Positions 34,836-45,322 of a stretch of DNA of 64,000 nt are shown here, piece after piece. The notes below the pieces were generated by a model that saw only the letters and a program-made list of their open reading frames with translations, did no database searches and was not told the DNA's origin. Every line of letters begins with the position of its first letter. Position 1 is the stretch's first letter. Source of the stretch: Timema cristinae (lineage: Eukaryota; Arthropoda; Insecta; Phasmatodea; Timematidae); NCBI GenBank assembly GCA_039000515.1, contig JBCFYV010000012.1, positions 10,122,676 through 10,186,675 on the forward strand. The letters are read 5' to 3'. Position numbers and translations under genes: made by a program.

Positions 34836-35364
34836 GGAGGGGGGGAGGCGAAGTATTCGGAAGACGAATACCTTCCTATTGTATCCATAAGGTCTATATT
34901 TAATACAAACCGTGTGTACGTGTAAGAGTTGTGTTACTACAGCGTGCCATGACAAGGGTCATATCAACACAGCCCTAGTATTATTCACGAGGAGTATTAC
35001 ATGCACTCCCCAGCCCGCACCCCGAACTATTCACTCTGAGCCACCCCTCTACAACGCTATACCACCCCTCATACCCTTCCCCTCCCAACACACACACACA
35101 CACACACACACATTGACAAGGCACTATTAAAGTGTTTATGCTCCTCTAGAATTGCTCTCCAACTGAAACTAAACTAAATTATTGGCGTGAAGATGACTCA
35201 AATGTGCCGCTGTTGATAACTCCAACTTTCCCTCAGATAAAGCAGTTTTCTCAGTACTCAACACTTGTGCTCGTTTGGTTCCACTCCAAGGGGGTTGCAC
35301 AATATTTCTAGCTACAGTCGATAATATGTAGAGTCCAATTTTCAAAGGAAGAACCTTATCTGAC
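34836..35364. other. Intergenic DNA with CA microsatellite
   Basis: ACACAC tract at about 35089-35112 inside a C-rich stretch from 35000. The 72-codon frame over it is not gene-like. Confidence 0.5.
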
Positions 35365-35440
35365 AGTTATAAAAGCTACTAGATCTACTGTCACGTGTTA
35401 ATAAGTTAGGTCATGTAATCTGCAGCTTGTCATTTTTTTT
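35365..35440 (+). repeat. Unclassified dispersed repeat, copy 2
   Basis: TATAAAAGCTACTAGATCTA and GGTCATGTAATCTGCAGCTT align in order with copies 1, 3 and 4. Confidence 0.45.
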
Positions 35441-35581
35441 AACGTAAAGGTAGATTTTTGTATTTTATAAAAGTTTCTTTCTACCAGAATTTTATCATAC
35501 TTGTAAGCTGTAAGATTATTCAAACCGTTTTCAAAGTCGCCACAACAATTTTAACAAGGGTTGAGTCAACAACGAGTAATC

Positions 35582-36745
35582 GTGACAGGTGACTGACTGA
35601 GTAGCCGTGACGGGTGATTGACTGAGTAGCCGTGATGGGCGACTGACTGGCTGAACTAGCCGTGACGGGCGACTGACTGGCTGAGTAGCTTTGGTGGGTG
35701 ATTGTCTGAGTAGCCGTGATGGGTGACTGACTGGCTGAGTAGCTTTGGTGGGTGATTGTCTGAGTATCCGTGATGGGTGACTGACTGGCTGAGTAGCCGT
35801 GACGGGTGACTGACTTAGTAGCCGTGACGGGTGACTGACTGGCTGAGTAGCCGTGACGGGTGACTGACTGAGTATCCGTGATGGGTGACTGACTGGCTGA
35901 GTAGCCGTGACGGGTGACTGACTTAGTAGCCGTGAGGGTGACTGACTTAGTAGCCGTGACGGATGACTGACTTAGTAGCCGTGACGGGTGACTGACTTGT
36001 TAGCCGTGACGGGTGATTGATTGTCTGAGAAGTTGTAGTGGGTGATTGTCTGAGTAACCGTGACGGGTGACTGATTGAGTAGCCGTGAAGGTGATTGCTT
36101 GTCTTGAGAAGCCGTGGTGGGTGATTGTCTGAGTAGCCGTGATGGGTGATTGATTTTTCTTTAGAAGCTGTGGTGACTGACTGCCTGAGTAGCCGTGATC
36201 GGCGACTGACTGAGAAGCCATGACGAATGACTGACTGAGTAGCCGTGACGGGCGACTGACTTAGTAGCCGTGATGGGTGACTGACTGGCTGAGTAGCCGT
36301 GACGGGTGACTGACTGAGTATCCGTGATGGGTGACTGACTGGCTGAGTACCGTGACGGGTGACTGACTTAGTAGCCGTGACGGGTGATGACTTAGTAGCC
36401 GTGATGGGTGACTGACTGGCTGAGTAGCCGTGACGGGTGACTGACTTGTTAGCCGTGACGGGTGATTGATTGTCTGAGAAGTTGTAGTGGGTGATTGTCT
36501 GAGTAACCGTGACGGGTGACTGATTGAGTAGCCGTGACAGGTGATTGTTGTCTTGAGAAGCCGTGGTGGGTGATTGTCTGAGTAGCCGTGATGGGTGATT
36601 GATTGTCTTTAGAAGCTGTGGTGACTGACTGCTGAGTAGCCGTGATCGGCGACTGACTGAGAAGCCATGACGAATGACTGACTGAGTAGCCGTGACGGGC
36701 GACTGACTGAGTAGCCGTGAGGCGACTGAGCAGCACGGTCATAAA
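35582..36745. repeat. 25-bp tandem repeat with 449-bp higher-order period
   Basis: Basic units like AGCCGTGACGGGTGACTGAC plus TGAGT, with 4-base GGCT insertions in some. A longer block beginning CTGACTTGTTAGCCGTGACG appears at 35992 and again at 36441. The order of variant units (AGTTGTAGTGGG, AGAAGCCGTGGTGGG, AAGCCATGACGAATG) is repeated in both, so a multi-unit segment was duplicated. Several antisense frames are by-products. Confidence 0.93.
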
Positions 36746-36904
36746 CCAACTGAGCAACCATGGCGTATGACCAGATAAGCAGCCACGACCTGTGTGTTGG
36801 TTTCCTTCTCACAACATTAGCGGGTGATCTATATATAAGACTACAAGTGGTGTTTCTACACTAGCAGCTATAAGATATTTTAAATTTTCTTTTATTTCAG
36901 GTAT

Positions 36905-37100
36905 TTAAAGTGCACTTTTTTAATTGATTGATTGTATCAGCACATGACTTATGAACTAATTTAAATCTAGAACAGGCCCAACATCCAGCTCCCGACTGTT
37001 TATCGCTGTGAAAGAGACACCCACATTTCACCATGATATATTTTTGGACAACTCAAATCAGTAGAAAGACAGGTTATCGACTGAGCTAAGGTGTTGGACA
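36905..37100 (-). mobile_element. SINE-D copy
   Basis: AGTGCACTTTTTTAATTGAT tail, ATCAGCACATGACTTATGAA, and AAATCTAGAACAGGCCC. On the minus strand the head has CTTAGCTCAGTCGATAACC. Shares order with 14042-14290 and 55030-55275. Confidence 0.65.
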
Positions 37101-37868
37101 GTTGAAAGACACCCCTTATAATTTGTTTTAGTGCAAATCCTCAAGATGAGTTTCTTGCTGTCATAATGGGTTAGTTTCAAACTACTTAATTGCCATTGAG
37201 TGAGAGGTAGAATTCTGACTGGAATATCTGAATTTGGTTTTCTAATTATAATTCGCATTGGTTGATTTTTCATTCTCTCTCCAAGCTTTTACGGATACAC
37301 TTCCTTTAATAAACCCTATTTATCATTTAACACTTAGGTTAAGTAGTTGATAGCCCTGGTTTTAACGTATAAATAAAATCTTTGCATGTAAAACCTTTTA
37401 TTCGCTTTACATTATTTTCTTCTCGAAGCTTCGCACACTATCACGATACATCTTCAAACTGTGCTGATTCTGTAGTCAACGAATTCAATGAGAGAGAAAA
37501 ATTCAAATGGATACATTTATCTTGTTATTGACAGTTTTCTTTGAAAAACCCCAGAAAGAACAAACAAGTTAAGAGAAACTGGCGAGCACATATCTGGAGG
37601 GAAAACGAAATAATCATTGTGTATCTATCAATATTTTATGAATTCGGGATTAAACCTTTGCCTTCAAGATCAGAGGGAGGCGAACTAACCGTGATACACA
37701 TCTTTTATAGTGGGGTGAGAGAATATATTTTGTATGTATTCAAATTCGCATAATTCCTCTTAGGATGCATTTCCTTATAATTAAACAAAAGACACTGAGC
37801 GCCATCTGATGTTTATAAATCGCAACAGGATACATCATTAACTGAGGTAAGGTTGCACAACATCGATT
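37101..37868. other. AT-rich intergenic DNA with SINE-E remnant
   Basis: About 37180-37360 contains CATTCTCTCTCCAAGCTTTT and AACACTTAGGTTAAGTAGTT. A 70-codon frame at 37541-37753 has no domain. Confidence 0.4.
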
Positions 37869-37924
37869 TCAGGAAAAACATGCAAACCTACAATATATGT
37901 TCTGTTTCTTCTTGAAACCGAGTA

Positions 37925-38140
37925 ATGTCAATGTTGATATTAGGTGCCCAAAACATCCGTCGTGCCTATCATGACAAGTGGCAGTGTATTGCATTTTCTG
38001 TACACGCCGCAACGTTCCGGCACCGACGGTTGTACAAGCAGTGTTCAATTTCACTGCAAGATATTCAACATCCGCAGGAAGAACTGTGTGCACGTTTCCT
38101 TTCGTTAGATATGGCTGTGTCCTTGCTACATCGTGAGTGA
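37925..38140. other. Exon-like island of raised GC (unidentified)
   Basis: Less AT-rich than its flanks and open on both strands (71 codons plus, part of 101 codons minus). On the plus strand it is preceded by a TTTCAG acceptor-like site near 37873 and ends at a donor-like ATC/GTGAGT near 38129-38138. I recognise no protein on either strand. It may be an exon or an eroded transposon piece. Confidence 0.25.
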
Positions 38141-38354
38141 AAACATTGTTCATCGCCAATGTTGCGCCATTCATTATGTTACTTTTTTACTTTAATTACT
38201 ATTAGTAACCGCGTTCTGAATATAAATTGCACGAATTTAAATAAACTCTAAAATAGTGATATTGCTATAGGGGGTAAAAAATCAAATGGTTATAAAACTT
38301 TCATATTTTCAAAAACCAAAACGTGTTTTCTGAAAGTTTCACTTTCAAACAAAT

Positions 38355-38615
38355 TATGTCACCTGCTTTGGTGGTCGCATGGTCTAAGGCACTTCTCTCG
38401 CAGTAGTCTAGACTGCCAATGACAAAGAGATCAAGTTTACACTCTTGGTTGAGTGTACCGAGGGGGGGGGGGGTTCCCAAAATTATTTCCCACTCTACTT
38501 CCACACAAATGCGGGTACTCTTTCTAAAAATAAAGCCTTTCTCATCCATAAAATCACTAGCGTAACTAGTACATAAGCGTATAACCCAAAACGGTTAGTA
38601 TGACCAGGTGCTTAA
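38355..38615 (+). mobile_element. SINE-A2 copy
   Basis: CACCTGCTTTGGTGGTCGCA head, a G run at 38461-38472 in the body, CACACAAATGCGGGTACTC, and tail GCGTATAACCCAAAACGG. Confidence 0.8.
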
Positions 38616-39072
38616 AAAACAGGTGTTGTCAAATTTGACAATTTTAGTTAAACCTAGCTTTGGTCAATTGCGGTTTCTATGTACATGTATTGTTATACCT
38701 TATAAAACTGTCTTCTTATGTTGATGTGGCTATATAATTACATACTCGCTTTACTCGTTGGGGCTACGTCCGCAAACCTTCAGTGAGTTTTATTTGCGAG
38801 TGGGTGTAAACTAATGTAATTCCAGAGCAGTTTTTTGATAGATCTTACCGTTTAGCCACAAGAGATCTCCAAATAAAGGTCTGCACCGACTTAAAAGTTG
38901 CTACGACATTTTAAACATTTTTTGAGGGCTAAAAATTTAAAAAAAAATAACTTTTTGAAATGTTTTAATCGGGTACAGGCTAAAAGCTATAAGTTTGCCA
39001 AATTTCTATCTCATCTGGAACTGTGTAAACATTAATGTTTTCACTCTTCTCGAGTATTTATAATTAATGGAG
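38616..39072. other. AT-rich intergenic DNA
   Basis: About 38830-39010 resembles 33700-33860 in places (see that entry). No gene. Confidence 0.35.
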
Positions 39073-39345
39073 ATAAACGGCTGTCCCTCTCACATCACCA
39101 CGTGCTACATCACCAACCACCTCAGTGGCCGCAACCCGCTCGACGCCCCTGTGGGATAAGTTGCCAGCTCGCACCACCTCAAGGCGTTACCATCAAGACG
39201 TGTCGCTTCCAGGTGGTGAGGAAGAAGTTTCCAGTGAGGTAGGGTTAGGGGATGTTAAGGTGGTACCAGACTTTGTTTCCTGCCTACAGCTCGCCCGAAA
39301 CTCTTGTGTAGTCGGTGATTGATTGAGACTTTTAACAAGGTGAAA
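39073..39345 (+). other. GC-rich exon-like island (unidentified)
   Basis: GC content jumps well above the surrounding DNA. A frame from about 39073 reads S/T/P/R-rich sequence including RSTPLWDKLPARTTSRRYH and ends at donor-like GAG/GTAGGG near 39239. A strong acceptor-like CCTGCCTACAG is at 39280-39290. The coding feel is real but there is no ATG in context and no family match. It could equally be a CpG-type promoter fragment. Confidence 0.25.
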
Positions 39346-39719
39346 TTGGCTCACCTTACCTTTCTTCCCCCCTTCCCAACCCTCCCCCCCTTCACCCACC
39401 CCCCTTACACACAAAATATACTACAACATGCTAAAATATAATATAAAGCTATGCTATACTGGTTATTACAAGAATATATATATATATAAACTTACACAAT
39501 TTTTTAGTTTTTGACTTTACTCCGGGGATGAGGCTCGATTCCAACTAGCATAACACTTTACACATTTATTTTAAGTAATTGAGTGTGATTTTACTTTTAA
39601 TTACCTTATCCATATTTTATAAAATAATGTCTAGCAATCAATGAAAATACTATTTTCTTATAATCAATTCAAATATATAAGCTACAAAAGTAAAATCTAA
39701 CTAATTATATCACAACCTC
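39346..39719. other. Intergenic DNA
   Basis: A C-rich stretch at 39365-39410, then AT-rich DNA with a TA repeat at about 39476-39488. Nothing else recognised. Confidence 0.4.
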
Positions 39720-39880
39720 CTTGAACAGCTTTGCTCTCCTGGAGCTATACGCCGACACTTTGAACATAATTTAATGGTATTAGCGTAGTTTGCTGGGAGT
39801 GAGTGTGGAGGGATTTTGCATTATTTTCGATTCAAACAAACTAGGCATGCAATTTGGGCTATGAGTTTCCGAGCACTCTG
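39720..39880. mobile_element. Single arm of the inverted-repeat element family
   Basis: AACAGCTTTGCTCTCCTGGA through GATTCAAACAAACTAGGCAT to GAGTTTCCGAGCACTCTG followed by TA matches the right arm at 11350-11790. The opposite arm is absent nearby, so this copy is half an element. Confidence 0.65.
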
Positions 39881-40082
39881 TATATGTATACACACATACC
39901 AGTAATGTGTGTCTAGAATTCATGTCCCCCACCCTTCCTGACAAAATTAAAAGAGACTTAGACAATGAAGACTATGTTTTAATGTAGTACGATAAGAACA
40001 CCTTTTTACCCCATCTATTCTGTCCGGTCATGAAAAGTAAGAATCGACCTATCGATCACACACGATCGATCTACAGGCGTTA

Positions 40083-40186
40083 GGGGATTTCCCTACTGTT
40101 TGGGAATTCTTCCCCTCCGAAGGGAACTACTCTGCTGTTTATGGGACATGGGAGAGGGGAGGGAGGGCTAGCTCAGCGTGACTCAT
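40083..40186. promoter_or_regulatory. Cluster of kB-like and AP-1 motifs
   Basis: GGGGATTTCCC at 40083-40093 fits the NF-kB/Rel consensus, GGGAATTCTTCCCC at 40102-40115 is a second near match, and TGACTCAT at 40179-40186 is a perfect AP-1 site. Rel and AP-1 sites often combine in arthropod immune enhancers. No adjacent gene is visible, so function is inference. Confidence 0.3.
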
Positions 40187-41111
40187 CCGGGGACATGGAA
40201 ATTGAGAGAATGGCGAGGGGGAGACAAGTTTTTTTTTCTACTCGCTTGAATTCCTTCACATTGCAACGTTTATGGTCAGGTTGTCGTTAACATTGTATCT
40301 CAACCTCTCCTCATGTTTATTGGAGTAGAATTCATTTAAGATTATAACTATTTTAATTTTCTAATCTATCCAACTAGAATGTGATTGGGAACGATTGTTC
40401 TTTCTGTCACTCTTTGATGGCTGTACGAAATATGTTTTACATTCAAACACAAGAGCTATTATTGGACTAATATAAGGAAAAGGCATAAGGAAGAGCGTTT
40501 TTAGATGAAATGAACTTATAACGGAGTAGAGAGTATAGAAATCTATCACAGGGACAAATCACATGTGTTAAACCAGCCTCAGTGCACCCGGGTGGGACTT
40601 GAACCAAGGCCTCGGTAATACCTTACACCAGGAGTCTCCAACATAAAAGTACCCCAAGGGCCACAATTGAATCCACAAGTTTAGTGGCAGGTTGCAATAT
40701 AGTCGGCTAATTATTTGTCAAGTTATGTAAAAAATGAGGGGAAGTACTTAATTATGAATTCAATAATAAGTGGTAATTTAAACATGAATAATTACATATT
40801 TAACGAACTGTCCTACTAAAATATACTATCTTTTAAACGTCAATATAATATAACAGATGTAAGCAAGAAATTAAACATGAATATCAGTTGGAGCATTTAT
40901 GGATTTGTACCACGCAAGTCAAAACCTCCTGTTTCACAGCTAAAATCATCAATCTTACTAACGTAGATAACTTTTACAAGAAATATCGTGAATTGAAAAA
41001 AACTACCATGGGCTACCAGTTGGACTCCCTTAACTTAGACCTTTGGGCCAACACCTTAGGGGGCAAGATAAATACAAAGAATTTGAATGTTCTGTGTGTT
41101 AGTAGTTTTTT
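40187..41111. other. Intergenic DNA with SINE relic and hAT-like left end
   Basis: 40560-40625 keeps a SINE B-box complement (GGTGGGACTTGAACCAAGG). At 40629 CAGGAGTCTCCAAC followed by ACCCCAAGGGCCACA resembles a hAT terminus, but I find no matching right end or duplication. The 75-codon frame at 40888-41115 shows no domain. Confidence 0.35.
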
Positions 41112-41361
41112 TTAACACCGCGTCTTACTACCCGTTTGGGTTATACGCTTATGTACTAATCATGTTAATGGTTTTTAGGGATTAGGAAGGTAATGTTAAT
41201 AGAAAGTGAACCACATTTTCGTAGAGGTAGAATGGAAACCCATTTTGGAATAGACCACCCTCAGTTCACCCGAACGAGATTCGAACCCCGAGCTCCACGT
41301 GATCAACAATATAGCTTACTGCTTGAACAGCGCGCTAGACCACGCAGCCACCGAAGCGGGT
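41112..41361 (-). mobile_element. SINE-A2 copy
   Basis: ACACCGCGTCTTACTACCCG tail, CACCCGAACGAGATTCGAAC, and head ACCACGCAGCCACCGAAGCG. The 89-codon plus frame is incidental. Confidence 0.85.
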
Positions 41362-41469
41362 CTCTAGTAGTATATCTGCCGGTTGGATATCAAAATATAT
41401 CATATAGGTCTATAAATTATTTCTGTATGTACACCCCATCCTACCAACCATATTTTAACTAATGGAAAA

Positions 41470-41600
41470 GGAATAAAGAAGCTTTAATTTAGTATAAACT
41501 TCTCCACATTTGTGTGAGGTAATCTTAAGAAACTGCCTCTTCACTGGCAAACCAGACTACACGAGATAGACATAATGGTTCACACTGCCACCAGTGCAGG
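41470..41600 (-). mobile_element. SINE relic
   Basis: CTCCACATTTGTGTGAGG body and a ACTGGCAAACCAGACTACAC head region remain. Confidence 0.4.
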
Positions 41601-42754
41601 TATATAGTTGGTAATAGTATCATAAATTGTAAAAATCTTTAGGATAAATCATGAATAAATTATTTAAATCACGTTTTTTTATGTATAATATGTTTGTAAA
41701 TAGAGATTAAGAAATAAAAAATATAAATACTAGTGAAAGAAAGAAAGATTAATTCTAAAGAAACACACAAGCATCCGCTTTAATAGAAGCTAGTAAGCCT
41801 TAGTGTATAAAATCTCATCGCCAGGTGACACCAAATTGAGGATCGAAGCCCCCACCCCTTTATAAGGGTCTTCTAGGCCGTACAACAGGTTCTGTCGACC
41901 CCGCCCGTTATATAATAACTGTGACTATAATATTTTCTATTTAGTCTCGTCAGTTAGCTACAACTGGTGCATGGACAATTTTAAAACAACAGACGTGGTG
42001 TGAGTTTAGAGGGTGGAGTTAGGGGAGGGGGTTGATCTGACGTGTGAGATGGGAAACGTGAAATACCCATACAGAGTAAAGAGGAAGGAGGAAGACATTG
42101 CTGAGGGGAAACCCAAGAGAGAGAGAAAACAGTGAAGTAAGGCCAGTTAAAAACGGTGACAAAAGAGAAATGATCAAGAGAAAAGGATGCAATGCGGGAA
42201 GGATGAATCCAGAATAAATTATCCCCACCACCCTCTTCTCCCACTAACCTCTCTTCTTGATGGAGGGGGTAGAGACGGGAGAGGGGCTTAACACCCTCCC
42301 CCCCCCACCCCACTTCTGATCCAACCGCTACCAAATAATAATTCAAGAGTCGGTAGTTCAACGGTTCTAGGCGTGCCGGGAGCAAATACTCAGAAACAAC
42401 GGAGATAAAAAAATGAAACTAGTCCATGGTCCAGATTTATTTACGAGCTTTTCATTAGAACTGAGAGAGGAATTTACAAGAAGGGGAGGGGGTATTATCT
42501 AAAGGGAGATAAAGGCTTCAATCGAAATTGTTTCACTTGAAAATTCTGAAACACATTAATCTTTATACAAGGATATAATTTGTTTGTTTTAATGTGTATT
42601 AATCACATTGAACCTAATTTATGTTAATTACAATTTGCGTATGTTCGTTTGACGTGGTCTTGTACATAAGATATTATATAAATATATTAGTTAATTATTT
42701 TTGTTGGACGTTCAACTCAAAACAGTCGACGACCTAAGTTAAGGAGAAATTATG
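41601..42754. other. Intergenic DNA, purine-rich strand at 42000-42200
   Basis: About 41990-42200 is strongly purine-biased on the plus strand, which keeps the minus strand open for 134 codons (41981-42385) of P/S/L-rich sequence with no domain. A tRNA-like B-box remnant lies near 41840. Confidence 0.4.
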
Positions 42755-42870
42755 AAGGTAGCTTAAGGTAAATGCACTCGTATCAGCGAGGAAAGAGTAA
42801 TATTGAAAACCGACAGTGAAATGTTCCTTTTTAAAACCATTCCAAGTGCACCCATTGGGGATTCACGTCA
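42755..42870 (-). mobile_element. SINE relic
   Basis: GCGAGGAAAGAGTAATATTG and GTGCACCCATTGGGGATTC in A-type order. Confidence 0.4.
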
Positions 42871-43052
42871 AAAGTAATGTTTTCTTCGATAGTTCCTGGA
42901 TAAACCCCTGTAGATCAAAATATTATAGCAAGGGTGCACTGAGCAGTGTTCCATGAGTTAAATTTATTTCTAGAAAATATTTTTAAATTATCAAATTAAT
43001 TACAATTAATATCATCATCTTATTCCTTATTCGAATAATTAACGTACATATC

Positions 43053-43281
43053 TTTTAGCACCCCGTCCTACTTCCCGTTCAGGTTATATCGCTATGTACT
43101 AATTACTCTAATCTGTTAGAAATTAGAGAGTGTACTGATATTTTCGTGGAGGAAGAGTGTCAAAAAATTGAGTAAAAACTACTGTCAATACACCAAACAG
43201 GGATTGAGGCCTGATCTACCCGTCATCGGCAGTCAAATCTGTTGCGAGGATGACTGCTCCCATGCGACCACCTAGGCGGGT
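43053..43281 (-). mobile_element. SINE-A2 copy
   Basis: TTAGCACCCCGTCCTACTTC tail, TTTTCGTGGAGGAAGAGTG, and head GCGACCACCTAGGCGGG. Confidence 0.78.
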
Positions 43282-43345
43282 AGCGTACATATTGTAAATA
43301 CAGGTTTATTTTAGCACATAGCCTACAAATTAACTTAACTTAGGT

Positions 43346-43548
43346 AGCCACATCGGTGGTTACATGGTCTAAGCCGTCACTCTCTCAATAGATGATACTG
43401 CCGATCACAGTGAGATCTAGGCTCGATCCCTATCGGGTGTGCTGAGGGGGTTTTTTCCTACATGGTTTTCTACTCTCCCTCCATGCAAATGTGGATACAC
43501 TTCACAAGTGTATAGCCTAAACGGCTAGTAAGAAGCGGTGCTAAAAAA
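43346..43548 (+). mobile_element. SINE-A2 copy with body deletion
   Basis: CCACATCGGTGGTTACATGG head, CTCGATCCCTATCGGGTGTG, and tail AGTATAGCC-type into GAAGCGGTGCTAAAAAAA. The segment between CACTTC and the tail is shortened. Confidence 0.75.
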
Positions 43549-44393
43549 ATCAGCCTAGGGCAACAGCGCTAAAGTAACATAAATTTAAATATAGTTGTAA
43601 TAATAACTGCTATATTATTGTAACTCCAATACAGGTTCGAACCAGGTCCCTTATCCCATTAATACGCCTCCCTGAACAATTGGCCACAGACGTAGGACTT
43701 TCACATAACACCTCAAATTTCATTACTGTAATTCCCATTAAATGCTTGTGAAATATTTTGCATAATTTGTTTACCAGTAAAAGCCATTGTGCATGTTATG
43801 TTATGCTAATTTGTCTATCGACCACATTGAAGGTAATATGAGTACATAACATTAATTGGCACATAATTAAAGAGATTATTCTACTTTAGTTTTACACATG
43901 CCATAGATATGTGATTATTGTTAATTTTAAAGTTTTAAATAATGTTCTAATTTTCACAAATTGATTGCAAATTATATTGTTCTGTGGATGTTTTCTATCT
44001 CTCAATTTGTAGCTATACAACAATCCCTGTTTTATATTATAGCTCGGTTAGTAAACATTTCGTTGAGCACTATTTTCTCGATAGTTCGAGGTAGGGAAAA
44101 GCCCGGCACATATATTTATAAAAGTACCAAGCAGAGTAAAAATGATGATTGATGACCTAAAAATAAATTATGTCAAACATTTGACAATCTTTGTAAGACA
44201 AAATTCTGGATGGGAAGATTCCTATGAATTGGAAATTCAATAATGACAAACTTAAAACGTGCTAAAGAATTTTCTTTTTTCTCAGGTATTTGCTTGTAGT
44301 TTAAGTTTTCGATGTTTGGAACTACTGGGCGTCCACTGTTTCTAGATTTATTCTGTGCACTAATTTATCAATTTTAGGGACTTAACAAGTCTG
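43549..44393. other. AT-rich intergenic DNA
   Basis: AGGTTCGAACCAGG near 43632 may be a SINE-head remnant. No gene. Confidence 0.4.
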
Positions 44394-44940
44394 TGGTATA
44401 GTGGTCATTACATCTGGCTACGAACCTAGGGTCTCGGGTTATATTACCGGCTGGTACCATGGATATTTTTCCTGAAAGAGGAACTATCCCAACGGCTACC
44501 AGGGTCTGGATATTTTTTAAGCACCGCATCTTACAACCCATTCGGGTTATACACTTATGTACTAATTATGCTAATGGGTTGAAGGCGAAAAAGTTTGAAT
44601 TTAGTGGTAGTGCACCCACGATTGTGAGTAAAGAGAGTGAGATAACCATTTAGGAAAAATCCACCTCAGTACAACCAACTGGGAACGGACCACAATCTCC
44701 CCGTCATCGGCAGTCTAGTATATTGTGAGAGTAGTGCCTTAGACCATGCGGCCACCGAAGTGGGTGTCTGGTTAGTTAGATTAAGAGCTTCAACTGGTTC
44801 CACACCCTCGTGTTCGCTATCATCACCTCATACCATTGGGCCATGGAGAGAGCTTTCGTGGAAAGGATGTACGATTAGTACATCAGGCTTCTCCTAGGTA
44901 AAGGCAGGCCTACTGTACATAAGTACCTGAAAATCTTTCC
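44394..44940 (+). mobile_element. SINE-C, interrupted by SINE-A2
   Basis: Left part 44394-44512 has a tRNA-like head (GTGGTATAGTGGTCATTACA, then TCTCGGGTTATATTACCGG) and body GAGGAACTATCCCAACGG. After the inserted SINE the body resumes at 44775 (TTAAGAGCTTCAACTGGTTC). The 3' end is uncertain. Head differs from families A, B and D. Confidence 0.55.
44513..44765 (-). mobile_element. SINE-A2 nested in SINE-C
   Basis: GCACCGCATCTTACAACCCA tail, ACCATTTAGGAAAAATCCAC, and head TTAGACCATGCGGCCACCG. Duplication GTCTGGATA (44504-44512) and GTCTGGTTA (44766-44774), one mismatch. Confidence 0.85.
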
Positions 44941-44981
44941 ACAAACTGAGCTACGAATGATGTAACCCAAATATGTGTATA

Positions 44982-45320
44982 CAGTAGACTCGCGATTAAC
45001 CGAGGTAATTGGGACTGAGCCTAGCTCGGATGATACGAAGCGTGTAGGATGTATAGATTATAGCGCAGTGTTCTGGCTGTTGTTCGTGATTGGTTCTCCC
45101 GTCACTTCTCATGCATTTAACTACAGTATGGTATAAACAATACTTTATTACTAGATGTAGTAATACAGTATATTTATATATAAGTTTAAGTAAAAAACTA
45201 TTATATAAAATATTTAACTATTGTATAAATTTGTGTTAAAATTGGACACTTTGACAGAATGAGTACCTCGGTTAACACGGACCTCGGATAATCGGGGTTC
45301 GGATAATCGTGAATCTACTG
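44982..45320. mobile_element. Pogo/Tigger-like MITE
   Basis: CAGTAGACTCGCGATTAACC at the left pairs with GATAATCGTGAATCTACTG at the right, each flanked by TA. A second inner copy, CTCGGATAATCGGGG, sits next to the right end. CAGT...CGATTATCCGA-type ends with TA duplication fit the pogo/Tigger group of Tc1/mariner. At 339 bp it has no transposase. Confidence 0.82.
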
Positions 45321-45322
45321 TA

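Noticed and set aside
34912..35130. 72-codon frame ending in a CA repeat
   Set aside because: The C-terminal part is a microsatellite translation, and the rest has no recognisable domain.
40629..41111. Full hAT element starting CAGGAGTCTCC
   Set aside because: Only a left-end-like sequence is present; no right inverted end or 8-bp duplication was found.
41981..42385. 134-codon minus frame
   Set aside because: It is explained by purine/pyrimidine strand bias; composition is P/S/L-rich with no domain, and a second frame is also open.
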